The notes under the pieces were generated by a model. It did not search any database and was not told the DNA's origin. It saw only the letters and a list, made by a program, of their open reading frames with translations. The translations under genes and the position numbers were made by a program. From positions 17,470,456-17,534,455 of the forward strand of contig NC_051095.1 in the NCBI RefSeq assembly GCF_901709675.1: a stretch of DNA of 64,000 bases. Reading direction: 5' to 3'. Below are positions 42,414 through 57,400 of the stretch, piece after piece (the first letter of the stretch is position 1; the number at the start of each line of letters is the position of its first letter). The stretch comes from Syngnathus acus (taxonomy: Eukaryota > Chordata > Actinopteri > Syngnathiformes > Syngnathidae).

Positions 42414-45400
42414 ATGGCGGATGAAGAGGAAACAAGGGAAGTGCTCTTTCCGGACTGGGAGGGTCCAGATAAAACTGGCCTGACGATTGAACAGACAAGT
42501 GAAGGAGAGATCTTTGTAAAAGAAGTGAAAGGAGAGTCACCAGCAGCACGATCTGGAAAAGTCTATGAAGGTAGTTTTTCTTCTTGTTTTCTTTTATTCT
42601 GTTCTTTTGTTTTTCTAGTAAACTGCTACCAAACTTAGTTTATTAATTGTTCTTACTGAACCTCGTGCAACTTATTTTAATAGGTGACCAGATTGTGGGT
42701 GCAACAATCTATTTTGACAAAATGAGCTCAGAAGAAACATCTGAGCTGCTGAAGACACTGAACCGTCACAAGGTTGGATTGAAACTACAAAATAAAGACA
42801 AATCCCCATGCTGCTCTCCCCTGAGCACACCATGTCGTTCTCCGTTGGGTACTTTGACATGGGAGGGGAAGTTAGGAAGCACCAGTCCAGACATCCTCCT
42901 CGTAAGTCTTGCTTTGCTCTTATGTAATCAGCACATAGGTACTATTCCAATGCTGCATGCCTTCTGTTTTTCTCTGATCAGAGTGGAGATGATGAGGACT
43001 ACAAAAGGATTTACACAAGGAAGATCAAACCAAGACTCAAGTCTGAAGACCTTGCCGAAGGAGTAGATGTGCGGACGGAGCGGCATAGCAGCACAAGTAG
43101 CGATGGCAGCACAATTACAACTGTAACCCGTCGCATCACCACCTACACCGTGGATATGCCGAGTGGCATAAGTGAGCAACTTGAGCTTTCAAGCTCAGAT
43201 TTCAAGGGGCAAAATCCAGATGCAGAGGATGGCTCAGTTGGAATAAATATCTCACATGGCAGCCCTTCGGGTAAAGTGGGAGCTGAAGGAGGAGTTTTTG
43301 ACTTGGGCAATGTCTCTTACAAGCTAAGAGAAAGTTCAAACACTGGTAGTAGGCATGTTTCAATGGGAGGGACAGGAGGTAGCAAAGAATTTACAACAGA
43401 TAATGACAACGAAGGGTCGATTTGTGTGTCTGTACCAGGAAAAGGAAAGCAGATTTTTGTGACATCCATAGATAAAATACAAGAGGGTGAAGGAACAAAG
43501 GTAAAGTTACCTGAAATTACCATTAGTGACAAACATGCAAAGGAATCCAGCTCCATTCATATTCCAAACATATCCCTGAGTGGAGGTTTTACAGATGCTG
43601 AAAGTGAATTGAAAGGTCCTTCTGCAAATACTAACATCAGCATTCAAACAAAAAAGTATCATGTTCACAGCCCAACTCTTAAGCAGAACGAAGGGGATTT
43701 CAAAATGCCTCAAATAAATATAACATCACATGTACCAGAAGGTTCAAAGTTTGATGTGAAAACTCAGGAAATTGAGATTAATCAGACAAGTCCACAAATA
43801 AAAGGAAAAGTGAACGTGTCAACCCCAAAGATGGATGGGAATGTAAAAATACAAGATGTGGTAATCCAGAGTCCTGAGATAAACACTCAAGAACTAAAGG
43901 GCACAAAGATTAGTAAAACATTTCCCAAATCTGACATATCAGGCCCGAGTATTACAATGCCAAATGTGCAATTAAATATTAAAGGCCCACAAATCAAAGG
44001 AGACAAAGATCTGTCATTACAGAGTCTTGAACAAAATATGAAAGCCAAAGAGCAGGACCCTGACATTAACATAAACTTGAGAAAGACTGGTATTGATGTC
44101 AAGATTCCTGAGATGGACGTTCAAGGCCCAGATTTCACAGCACCAAAAATTTCAGGTCCACATATCTCCATTCCAGGTTTGACTCTTAAAGGCTCTAAAG
44201 TTATAGGTACAGATGGAGAAATTAAAGCACCTAAAATTGCTATCAAAGACCCAAAAGTTGATATTAAGGTTTCTCCAGGTGGCAAAGGTCCAAAGCTGGA
44301 GGCTCCTAATGTTGACATAAACCTCCCCAATGCCAATATTGATGTCAATGTCCCTGAAGTTGATGTCAATCTCTCAAAAACTGATGTACGCATCAAGGGT
44401 CCAGATCTCGATGTTGAAGTACCAGATGTTGACATTGGTAGTCCAAGTTGGAACATCAAGGGACCTAAAGTGAAGATGCCAAAAATCTCAGGCACGAATA
44501 TCAACATGCCGAAATTGGATTTAAATGTAAAAGGTCCTCAGGTCAAAGGTGACGTTAATATTTCAGGACCAAATATTGAGGGAGGGATTGAATTACCGGA
44601 AGGAGACATTAAAGGCCCCAAAATTGACATTAAGGGCCCCAAGACTGGATTTGAAATGCCAAAAATTGGTATGCCGAAATTTGACATTAAAGGTCCCAAA
44701 CTGGAGGGTTCTGATGTTGACGTAGACCTACCCAAGACCAATATTGACATTAGGGTCCCGAAATGTGATGTCAATCTCCCAAAAACTGATGTAGACATCA
44801 AGGGTCAAGATCTCAATGTTGAAGTACCAGATGTTGATATTGGCAGTCCAGGTTGGAACATCAAGGGACCTAAAGTGAAGATGCCAAAAATCTCAGGCCC
44901 GAATATAAACGTGCCAAAACTGGATTTACATGTTAAAGGTCCTCACATGAAGCGTGACATTGATGTTTCACTACCAAATATTGAGGGAAATTTTGAATTG
45001 CCGGAAGGTGACATTAAAGGCCCTAAAGTTGACATTAAGGGCCACAAAACTGGATTTGAAATGCCAAAAATACGAATGCCAGAATTTGGCTCTAAAGGTC
45101 CAAAGCTGGAGGGTCCTGATGTTGATATCAACCTTCCCAAAGCCAATATTGATGTAAAGGTCCCTAACCTTGATGTCAGTCTCCCCAAAGCTGACATTGA
45201 CATCAAGGGGCCAGATGTAGATGTTGAAGTACCAGATGTGGACATTGGCAGTCCCGGTTGGACGATCAAGGGACCAAAAATGAAGATGCCAAAAATCTCA
45301 GGCCCAAATATCAGTATGCCAAATTTGGATTTCAAAGTGAAAGAACCTAAAGTCAAAGGTGATGTTGATGTTTCAGTACCAAATATTGAGGGAGGTATTG

Positions 45401-48400
45401 AATTGCCGGAAGGAGACATTAAAGGTCCCAAAGTTTACATTGAGGGCCCAAAGAATGGAATTGAAATGCCGAAAATCAGCATGCCGGAAATTGACATCAA
45501 AGGCAAAAAATTAGACATTAAGGGCCCTAAAACTGGATTTGAAATGCCAAAAATAAGTATGCCAGAAATTGGTTTTAAAGGTGGGTTGGAGGGTCCTGAC
45601 GTTGACATCGGCCTTCCCAAGACTAATATTGACATAAAGGTCCCTGATGTCGATGTCAGTCTCCCCAAAACAGACGTAGACATCTCGGGTCCAGATCTCG
45701 ATGTTAAAGTACCAGACGTTGACATTGGCAGTCCAGGTTGGAACATCAAGGGACCTAAAGTAAAGATACCAAAAATCTCAGGCCCAAACATCACCATGCC
45801 AAGTCTAGCTCTTAATATGAAAGGTCCTGAAGTTAAAGGTGATGTTGATGTTTCACTACCAAATATTGAGGGAGGTATTGAATTGCCGGAAGGAGACACT
45901 AAAGGCCCTAAAGTTGACATGAAAGGCCCCAGAACTGGATTTGAAATGCCAAAAATCAGCATGCCAAAATTTGGCTTCAAAGACACAAAACTGGATGGTC
46001 CTGACATTGACATCAAACTTCCCAAGGCCAATATTGATGGCAAAGTCCCTGATGTTGATGTCAGTCTCCCCAAAGCTGACATTGACATCAGGGGGCCAGA
46101 TGTAGATGTTGAAGTGCCACATGTGGACATTGACAGTCCCGGTTGGAAGATCAAGGGACCAAAAATGAAGATGCCCAAAATCTCGGGCCCAAATATCAAT
46201 ATGCCAAATTTGGATTTCAAAATGAAAGGACCTAAGGTCAAAGGTGACGTTGATGTTTCAGTACCAAATATTGAGGGAAATATTGAATTGCCGGAAGGAG
46301 ACATTAAAGGCCCCAAAGTTGAGATTAAGGGCCCTAAAACTGGATTTGAAATGCCAAAAGTCAGTATGCCAGAATTTGGCTTTAAAGGTCCCAAACTGGA
46401 GGGTCCTGAAGTTGACATCAACCTTCCCAAGGGCAATATTGATGTCAAGGGCCCTGATGTTGATGTCAGTCTCCCCAGAGCTGACCTAGACATCAAGGGG
46501 CCTGATGTAGATGTTGAAGTACCAGATGTGGACTTTGGCAGTCCCGGTTGGAAGATCAAGGGACCAAAAATGAAGATGCCCAAAATCTCTGGCAGAAATA
46601 TCAACATGCCAAATTTGGATTTTAAAATGAAAGGACCTAAAGTCAAAGGTGATGTTGATGTTTCAGTACCAAATATTGAGGGAGGTATTGAATTGCCGGA
46701 AGGAGACATTAAAGGCCCCAAAATTGACATTAAGGGCCCCAAAACTGGATTTACAATGCCCAAAATACAAATGCCAGAATTTGGCTTCAAAGGTCCAAAA
46801 CTGGAGGGTCCTGACATTGACCTCAACCTTCCCAAGGCCAATATTGATGTCAGCGTCCCTGATGTTGATGTCAGTCTCCCCAAAGCTGACCTAGACATCA
46901 AGGGGCCAAACGTAGATGTTGAAGTACCAGATGTGGACATTGGCAGTCCCGGTTGGAAGATCAAGGGACCAAAAATGAAGATGCCCAAAATCACAGGCCC
47001 TAATATCAACATGCCTGAAGTGGATTTCCATCTGAAAGGCCCTAAAGTCAAAGGTGATGTTTCAGTCCCAAATGTTGAGGGAGGTATTGAATTGCCGGAA
47101 GGAGACATTAAAGGCCCCAAAATTGACATTAAGGGCCCCAAGACTGGATTTGAAATGCCAAAAATTGGTATGCCAGAATTTGGCTTTAAAGGTCCCAAAC
47201 TGGAGGGTCCTGACATTGACATCAACCTTCCCAAGGCCAATATTGATGTAAAGGTCCCTGATGTTGATGTCAGTCTCCCCAAAGCCGACGTAGACATTAA
47301 GGGGCCAAACGTAGATGTCGATGTACCAGATGTGGACATTGGCAGTCCCGGTTGGAAGATCAAGGGACCAAAAATGAAGATGCCCAAAATCTCAGGCCCA
47401 AATATCAATCTGCCAAATTTGGATTTCAAAATGAAAGGACCTAAAGTGAAAAGTGACGTTGATGTTTCAGTACCAAATATTGAGGGAGGTATTGAATTGC
47501 CAGAAGGAGACATCAAAGGCCCCAAAATTGACATTAAGGGCCCCAAAACTGGATTTACAATGCCCAAAATACATATGCCAGAATTTGGCTTCAAAGGTCC
47601 AAAACTGGAGGGTCCTGACATTGACATCAACCTTCCCAAGGCCAATATTGATGTCAGCGTCCCTGGTGTTGATGTCAGTCTCCCCAAAGCTGACCTAGAC
47701 ATCAAGGGGCCAAACGTAGATGTTGAAGTACCAGATGTGGACATTGGCAGTCCCGGTTGGAAGATCAAGGGACCAAAAATGAAGATGCCCAAAATCTCAG
47801 GCCCAAATATCAATCTGCCAAATTTGGATTTCAAATTGAAAGGACCTAAAGTGAAAAGTGACGTTGATGTTTCAATACCAAATATCGAGGGAGGTATTGA
47901 ATTGCCAGAAGGAGACATCAAAGGCCCCAAAATTGACATTAAGGGCCCCAAAACTGGATTTACAATGCCCAAAATACAAATGCCAGAATTTGGCTTCAAA
48001 GGTCCAAAACTGGAGGGTCCTGACATTGACATCAAACTTCCCAAGGCCAATATTGATGTCAGCGTCCCTGATGTTGATGTCAGTCTCCCCAAAGCTGACC
48101 TAGACATCAAGGGGCCAGATGTAGATGTTGAAGTACCAGATGTGGACATTGGCAGTCCTGGTTGGAAGATCAAGGGACCAAAAATGAAGATGCCCAAAAT
48201 CTCAGGCCCTAATATCAACATGCCTGAAGTGGATTTTCATCTGAAAGGTCCTAAAGTCAAAGGTGATGTTTCAGTCCCAAATATTGAGGGAGGTATTGAA
48301 TTGCCGGAAGGAGACATTAAAGGCCCCAAAGTCGACATTACGGGCCCCAAAACTGGATTTGAAATGCCAAAAATGCGAATGCCAGAATTTGGCTTTAAAG

Positions 48401-51400
48401 GTCCCAAACTGGAGGGTCCTGACGTTGATATCAACCTTCCCAAGGCCAATATTGATGTAAAGGTCCCTGATGTTGATGTCAGTCTGCCCAAAACTGACGT
48501 AGACATCAAGGGGCCAAACGTAGATGTTGAAGTACCAGATGTGGACATTGGCAGTCCTGGTTGGAAGATCAAGGGACCAAAAATGAAGATGCCCAAAATC
48601 TCAGGCCCAAATATCAACATGCCAAATTTGGATTTTAAAATGAAAGGACCTAAAGTCAAAGGTGATGTTGATGTTTCAGTACCAAATATTGAGGGAGGTA
48701 TTGAATTGCCGGAAGGAGACATTAAAGGCCCCAAAATTGACATTAAGGGCCCCAAAACTGGATTTACAATGCCCAAAATACATATGCCAGAATTTGGCTT
48801 CAAAGGTCCAAAACTGGAGGGTCCTGACATTGACATCAACCTTCCCAAGGCCAATATTGATGTCAAGGTCCCTGATATTGATGTCAGTCTCCCCAGAGCT
48901 GACCTAGACATCAAGGGGCCTGATGTAGGTGTTGAAGTACCAGATGTGGACATTGGCAGTCCCGGTTGGAAGATCAAGGGACCAAAAATGAAGATGCCCA
49001 AAATCTCAGGCCCTAATATCAACATGCCTGAAGTGGATTTCCATTTGAAAGGCCCCAAAGTCAAAGGTGATGTTTCAGTCCCAAATATTGAGGGAGGTAT
49101 TGAATTGCCGGAAGGAGACATTAAAGGCCCCAAAGTCGACATTAAGGGCCCCAAAACTGGATTTGAAATGCCAAAAATGCGAATGCCAGAATTTGGCTTT
49201 AAAGGTCCCAAACTGGAGGGTCCTGACGTTGATATCAACCTTCCCAAGGCCAATATTGATGTCAAGGTTCCTGATGTTGATGTCAGTCTCCCCAGAGCTG
49301 ACCTAGACATCAAGGGGCCTGATGTAGGTGTTGAAGTACCAGATGTGGACATTGGCAGTCCCGGTTGGAAGATCAAGGGACCAAAAATGAAGATGCCCAA
49401 AATCTCAGGCCCAAATATCAATCTGCCAAATTTGGATTTCAAATTGAAAGGACCTAAAGTTAAAAATGACGTTGATGTTTCAGTACCAAATATCGAGGGA
49501 GGTATTGAATTGCCAGAAGGAGACATCAAAGGCCCCAAAATTGACATTAAGGGCCCCAAAACTGGATTTACAATGCCCAAAATACAAATGCCAGAATTTG
49601 GCTTCAAAGGTCCAAAACTGGAGGGTCCTGACATTGACGTCAACCTTCCCAAGGCCAATATTGATGTCAGCGTCCCTGATGTTGATGTCAGTCTCCCCAA
49701 AGCTGACCTAGACATCAAGGGGCCAGATGTAGATGTTGAAGTACCAGATGTGGACATTGGCAGTCCTGGTTGGAAGATCAAGGGACCAAAGATGAAGATG
49801 CCAAAAATCTCAGGCCCAAATATCAACATGCCAAATTTGGATTTCAAAATGAAAGGACCTAAAGTCAAAGGGGACGTTGATGTTTCAGTACCAAATATTG
49901 AGGGAGATATTGAATTGCCGGAAGGAGACATTAAAGGCCCCAAAATTGACATTAAGGGCCCTAAAACTGGATTTACAATGCCCAAAATACAAATGCCAGA
50001 ATTTGGCTTTAAAGGTCCAAACCTGGAGGGTCCTGACATTGACATTAAACTTCCCAAGGGCAATATTGATGTCAGTATCCCTGATGTTGATGTCAGTCTC
50101 CCCAAAGCTGACATTGACATCAAGGGGCCAGATGTAGATGTTGAATTACCAGATGTGGACATTGGAAGTCCTGGTTGGAAGATCAAGGGACCAAAAATGA
50201 AGATGCCCAAAATCTCAGGCCCAAATATACACATGCCTGAAGTGGATTTCCATCTGAAAGGCCCTAAAGTCAAAGGTGATGTTGATGTTTCAGTACCAAA
50301 TATTGAGGGAGGTATTGAAATGCCGGAGGGAGACATCAAAGGCCCCAAAATTGACATTAAGGGCCCCAAGACTGGATTTGAAATGCCAAAAATCAGTATG
50401 CCCAAATTTGGCTTCAAAGGTAACAAATTTGAGGGTCCTGATGTTGACGTAAACCTTCCGAAGGCTAATCTTGAAGTTGAAATACCTGAGGTTGAACTCA
50501 AGAGCACAGAATTTGATGTAAATCTCCCCAAAGCTGATTTGGATATCAAAGATTTAAATGTGGACATCAAAGGACCTCATTTTGAAATGAACAGCCCGAG
50601 TGGAAAGATAAAGGGACCAAAATTTAAAATGCCAAGCATCTCCATGCCTGACGTGGATTTCCATTTGAAAGGCTCTAAACTCAAAGGCGATATTGCAAAT
50701 GTTGGAGATATTAAAGCTCCAGTAGTGGATATAAAACCCCTGAAAGTGGATGTTAAAGGCCCCAAAACTGGATTTGAAATGCCAAAAATAAAAATGCCAG
50801 AATTTGGCTTCAGACGTCCAAAGGTGGAGGGTCCTGACGTTGACATAAACCTTCCGAAGGCCAATATTGATGTCAAGGTCCCTGATGTTGATGTGAGTCT
50901 CCCCAAAGCTGACGTAGACATCAAGGGTCCAGATTTAGATGTTGAAGTACCAGATGTTGACATTGGAAGTCCAGGTTGGAAGATCAAGGGACCAAAAATG
51001 AAGATGCCAAGGATCTCCATGCCAGATGTGGATTTTCATCTGAAAGGCCATAAACCCAAAGCGGATGTTGATCTTTCAGTACCAAATGTTGAGGGAGGTA
51101 TTGAATTGCCAGAAGGAGACATTAAAGGGCCCAAAGTTGATATCAAGGGCCCCAAAACTGGATTTGAAATGCCAAAAATACGAATGCCAGGATTTGGCTT
51201 TCAAGGTCCAAAACTGGAGGGTCCTGACGTTGACATCAACCTTCCCAAGGCCAATATTGATGTCAAGGTCCCTGATGTTGATGTCAGTCTCCCCAAAGCT
51301 GACATTGACATTAAGGGGCCAGATGTAGATGTTGAAGTACCAGATGTGAACATTGGCAGTCCTGGTTGGAACATCAAAGGACCAAAACTGAAGATGCCCA

Positions 51401-54400
51401 AAATCTCAGGCCCCAATATCAATATGCCAAATTTGGATTTCAAAATGAAAGGACCTAAAGTCAAAGGTGATGTTGATGTTTCAGTACCAAATATTGAGGG
51501 AGGTATTGAATTGCCGGAAGGAGACATTAAAGGCCCCAAAATTGACATTAAAGGCCCCAAAACTGGATTTACAATGCCCAAAATACATATGCCAGAATTT
51601 GGCTTTAAAGGTCCAAAACTGGAGGGTCCTGACATTGACATCAACCTTCCCAAGGCCAATATCGATGTCAGTGTCCCTGAAGTTGATGTCAGTCTCCCCA
51701 GAGCTGACCTAGACATCAAGGGGCCTGATGTAGATGTCGAAGTACCAGATGTGGACATTGGCAGTCCCGGTTGGAAGATCAAGGGACCAAAAATGAAGAT
51801 GCCCAAAATTTCAGGCCCAAATATCAACATGCCTGAAGTGGATTTCCATCTGAAAGGCTCTAAAGTCAAAGGTGATGTTGATCTTTCAGTACCAAATGTT
51901 GAGGGAGGTATTGAATTGCCAGAAGGGGACATTAAAGGCCCCAAAATTGACATTAAGGGCCCCAAAACTGGATTTGAAATGCCAAAAATACGAATGCCGG
52001 ATTTCGGCTTTAAAGGTCCAAAATTGGAGGGTCCTGATGTTGACGTCAACCTTCCCAAGGCCAATATTAACGTTAATGTCCCTAACGTTGATGTCAGTCT
52101 CCCTAAAACTGACATAGACATCAAGGGGCCAGATGTAAATGTTGAAGTGGCAGATGTGGACATTGGCAGTCCTGGTTGGAAGATCAAGGGACCAAAAATG
52201 AAGATGCCCAAAATCTCAGGCCCAAATATCAATATGCCAAATTTGGATTTCAAAATGAAAGGACCTAAAGTCAAAGGTGACGTTGATGTTTCAGTACCAA
52301 ATATTGAGGGAGGTATTGAATTGCCGGAAGGAGACATTAAAGGCCCCAAAATTGACATTAAGGGACCCAAAACTGGATTTGAAATGCCCAAAATACAAAT
52401 GCCAGAATTTGGCTTTAAAGGTCCAAAATTGGAGGGTCCTGACGCTGACATCAACCTTCCAAAGGCTAATATTGACTTTAACATCCCTAACGTTGATGTC
52501 AGTCTCCCCAAAACTGACATAGACATCAAGGGGCCAGATGTAGATGTTGAAATACCAGATGTGGACATTGGCAGTCCCAGTTGGAAGATCAAGGGACCAA
52601 AAATGAAGATGCCCAAAATCTCAGGCCCAAATATCAACATGCCAAATTTGGATTTTAAAATGAAAGGACCTAAAGTCAAAGGTGATGTTGATGTTTCAGT
52701 ACCAAATATTGAGGGAGCTATTGAATTGCCAGAAGGAGACATTAAAGCCCCCAAAATTGACATTAAGGGCCCAAAAACTGGATTTACAATGCCCAAAATA
52801 CAAATGCCAGAATTTGGCTTTAAAGGTCCAAACCTGGAGGGTCCTGACATTGACATCAACCTTCCCAAGGGCAATATTGATGTCAGTATCCCTGATGTTG
52901 ATGTCAGTCTCCCCAAAGCTGACATTGACATTAAGGGGCCAGATGTAGATGTTGAAGTACCAGATGTGAACATTGGCAGTCCTGGTTGGAACATCAAAGG
53001 ACCAAAACTGAAGATGCCCAAAATCTCAGGCCCCAATATCAATATGCCAAATTTGGATTTCAAAATGAAAGGACCTAAAGTCAAAGGTGATGTTGATGTT
53101 TCAGTACCAAATATTGAGGGAGGTATTGAATTGCCGGAAGGAGACATTAAAGGCCCCAAAATTGACATTAAAGGCCCCAAAACTGGATTTACAATGCCCA
53201 AAATACATATGCCAGAATTTGGCTTTAAAGGTCCAAAACTGGAGGGTCCTGACATTGACATCAGCCTTCCCAAGGGCAATATTGATGTCAGTATCCCTGA
53301 TGTTGATGTCAGTCTCCCCAAAGCTGACATTGACATCAAGGGGCCAGATGTAGATGTTGAATTACCAGATGTGGACATTGGCAGTCCTGGTTGGAACATC
53401 AAAGGACCAAAACTGAAGATGCCAAAAATCTCCGGCCCAAATATCAATATGCCAAATTTGGATTTCAAAATGAAAGGACCTAAAGTCAAAGGTGATGTTG
53501 ATGTTTCAGTACCAAATATTGAGGGAGGTATTGAATTGCCGGAAGGAGACATTAAAGGCCCCAAAATTGACATTAAGGGCCCAAAAACTGGATTTACAAT
53601 GCCCAAAATACAAATGCCAGAATTTGGCTTTAAAGGTCCAAAACTGGAGGGTCCTGACATTGACCTCAACCTTCCCAAGGGCAACATTGATGTCAGCGTC
53701 CCTGATGTTGATGTCAGTCTCCCCAAAGCTGACGTAGACATCAAGGGGCCAGATGTAGATGTTGAAGTACCAGGTGTGGACATTGGCAGTCCCAGTTGGA
53801 AGATCAAGGGACCAAAAATGAAGATGCCCAAAATCTCAGGACCAAATATTTCTATGCCTGATGTGGATTTCCACCTTAAAGGTCATAAACTTAAAGGTGA
53901 TGATGTAACATTACCAAATATCGAGGGAGAAATAAAAACTCCAGGCATTGAAATTAAAGGTCCCAAAGTTGACATTAAGAGTCCTAAGAGTGGTTTTGGA
54001 TTACCAAAGTTTAAAATGCCAGACTTCGGCTTTAAATCTAAAAAACTGGAAAGCCCTGACATCAACATAAAACCCCCAAAGACTAATATTGACATCAAGG
54101 GCATGGAAACTCAAGGGCCTGACGTGAATGTCAGTCTTCCAAAAGCTGATTTGAAAATTAAGGATGTTGGATTGGACATCAAAGGACCACATGTTGATAT
54201 TGAAAGTCACACTGGCAATATAAAAGGACCGAAGTTCCAGATGCCAAAAATCTCAGGACCAAGCATCTCCATGCCTGATGTAGATTTCCAAATTAAAGGC
54301 TCTAAACTTAAAGGTGATATTGACGTGTCAGTACCAAATATGAAGGGAGATGTTAACGTTCCGGAAGCGGGTGTCAAAGGCCCCAAAGTTGACATTAAAG

Positions 54401-57400
54401 GCCCCAAGACTGGATTTGAAATGCCAAAAATTAGTATGCCAGATTTTCGTTTTAAAGGTCCAAAACTGGAGGGTCCTGACGTTGACATCAACCTTCCCAA
54501 GACCAATATTGATGTCAAGGTCCCTGATGTTGATGTCAGTCTCCCCAGAGCTGACCTAGACATCAAGGGGCCTGATGTAGATGTTGAAGTTCCAGATGTA
54601 GACATTGGCAGTCCCGGTTGGAAGATAAAGGGACCAAAAATGAAGATGCCCAAAATCTCAGGCCCAAATATCAACATGCCTGAAGTGGATTTCCATCTCA
54701 AAGCCCCTAAAGTCAAAGGAGATATTGATGTTTCAGTACCAAATATTGAGGGAGGTATTGAATTGCCGGAAGGAGACATTAAAGGCCCCAAAACTGACAT
54801 TAAGGGCCCCAAAACTGGATTTACAATGCCCAAAATACATATGCCAGAATTTGGCTTTAAAGGTCCAAAACTGGAGGGTCCTGACATTGACATCAACCTT
54901 CCCAAGGCCAATATTGATGTCAGCGTCCCTGATGTTGATGTCAGTCTCCCCAAAGCTGACGTAGACATTAAGGGCACAGATGTAGATTTTGAAGTACCAG
55001 ATGTGGACATTGGCAGTCCCGGTTGGAAGCTCAAGGGACCAAAAATGAAGATGCCCAAAATCTCAGGCCCAAATATCAACATGCCAAATTTGGATTTTAA
55101 AATGAAAGGACCTAAAGTGAAAGGTGATCTTGATGTTTCAGTTCCAAATATTGAGGGAGGTCTTGAATTGCCGGAAGGAGACATTAAAGGCCCCAAAATT
55201 GACATTAAAGGACCCAAAACTGGATTTGAAATGCCCAAAATACGAATGCCAGACTTTGGCTTTAAAGGTCCAAAAATGGAGGGTTCTGATGTTGACATCA
55301 ACCTTCCCAAGGGCAATATTGATGTAAGCGTCCCTGATGTTGATGTCAGTTTCCCCAAAGTTGACGTAGACATTAAGGGGCCAGATGTAGATGTTGAAGT
55401 ACCAGATGTGGACGTTGGCAGTCCCGGTTGGAAGATCAAGGGACCAAAAATGAAGATGCCCAAAATCTCAGGCCCAAATATCAACATGCCAAATTTGGAT
55501 TTTAAAATGAAAGGACCTAAAGTCAAAGGTGATGTTGATGTTTCAGTACCAACTATTGAGGGAGATATTGAATTGCCGGAAGGAGACATTAAAGGCCCCA
55601 AAATTGACATTAAGGGCCCCAAAACTGGATTTACAATGCCCAAAATACAAATGCCAGAATTCGGCTTTAAAGGTCCAAAACTGGAGGGTCCTGACATTGA
55701 CCTCAACCTTCCCAAGGGCAATATTGATGTCAGCGTCCCTGATGTTGATGTCAGTCTCCCCAAAGTTGATGTCGAAATCAAGGGGCCAGATGTAGATGTT
55801 GAATTACCAGATGTGGATATTGGCAGTCCTGGTTGGAAGATCAAGGGACCAAAAATGAAAATGCCAAAAATCTCCGGCCCAAATATCAATATGCCAAATT
55901 TGGATTTCAAAATGAAAGGACCTAAAGTCAAAGGTGATGTTGATGTTTCAGTACCAAATATTGAGGGAGGTATTGAATTGCCGGAAGGAGACATTAAAGG
56001 CCCCAAAATTGACATTAAGGGCCCTAAAACTGGATTTACAATGCCCAAAATACAAATGCCAGAATTTGGCTTTAAAGGTCCAAACCTGGAGGGTCCTGAC
56101 ATTGACATCAACCTTCCCAAGGGCAATATTGATGTCAGTATCCCTGATGTTGATGTCAGTCTCCCCAAAGCTGACATTGACATTAAGGGGCCAGATGTAG
56201 ATGTTGAAGTGCCAGATGTGAACATTGGCAGTCCTGGTTGGAACATCAAAGGACCAAAACTGAAGATGCCAAAAATCTCCGGCCCAAATATCAATATGCC
56301 AAATTTGGATTTCAAAATGAAAGGACCTAAAGTCAAAGGTGATGTTGATGTTTCAGTACCAAATATTGAGGGAGGTATTGAATTGCCGGAAGGAGACATT
56401 AAAGGCCCCAAAATTGACATTAAGGGCCCAAAAACTGGATTTACAATGCCCAAAATACAAATGCCAGAATTTGGCTTTAAAGGTCCAAAACTGGAGGGTC
56501 CTGACATTGACCTCAACCTTCCCAAGGGCAATATTGATGTCAGCGTCCCTGATGTTGATGTCAGTCTCCCCAAAGTTGACGTAGACATTAAGGGGCCAGA
56601 TGTAGATTTTGAAGTACCAGATGTGGACATTGGCAGTCCCGGTTGGAAGATCAAGGGACCAAAGATGAAGATGCCAAAAATCTCAGGCCCAAATATCAAC
56701 ATGCCAAATTTGGATTTCAAAATGAAAGGACCTAAAGTCAAAGGGGACGTTGATGTTTCAATACCAAATATTGAGGGAGATATTGAATTGCCGGAAGGAG
56801 ACATTAAAGGCCCCAAAATTGACATTAAGGGCCCTAAAACTGGATTTACAATGCCCAAAATACAAATGCCAGAATTTGGCTTTAAAGGTCCAAACCTGGA
56901 GGGTCCTGACATTGACATTAAACTTCCCAAGGGCAATATTGATGTCAGTATCCCTGATGTTGATGTCAGTCTCCCCAAAGCTGACATTGACATCAAGGGG
57001 CCAGATGTAGATGTTGAATTACCAGATGTCGATATTGGCAGTCCTGGTTGGAAGATCAAGGGACCAAAAATGAAAATGCCAAAAATCTCAGGCCCAAATA
57101 TCAATATGCCAAATTTGGATTTCAAAATGAAAGGACCTAAAGTCAAAGGTGATGTTGATGTTTCAGTACCAAATATTGAGGGAGGTATTGAAACGCCGGA
57201 AGGAGACATTAAAGGCCCCAAAACTGGATTTGAAATGCCCAAAATACGAATGCCAGACTTTGGCTTTAAAGGTCCCAAACTGGAGGGTCCTGACATTGAC
57301 CTCAACCTTCCCAAGGGCAATATTGATGTCAGCGTCCCTGATGTTGATGTCAGTCTCCCCAAAGTTGACGTAGACATTAAGGGGCCAGATGTAGATGTTG

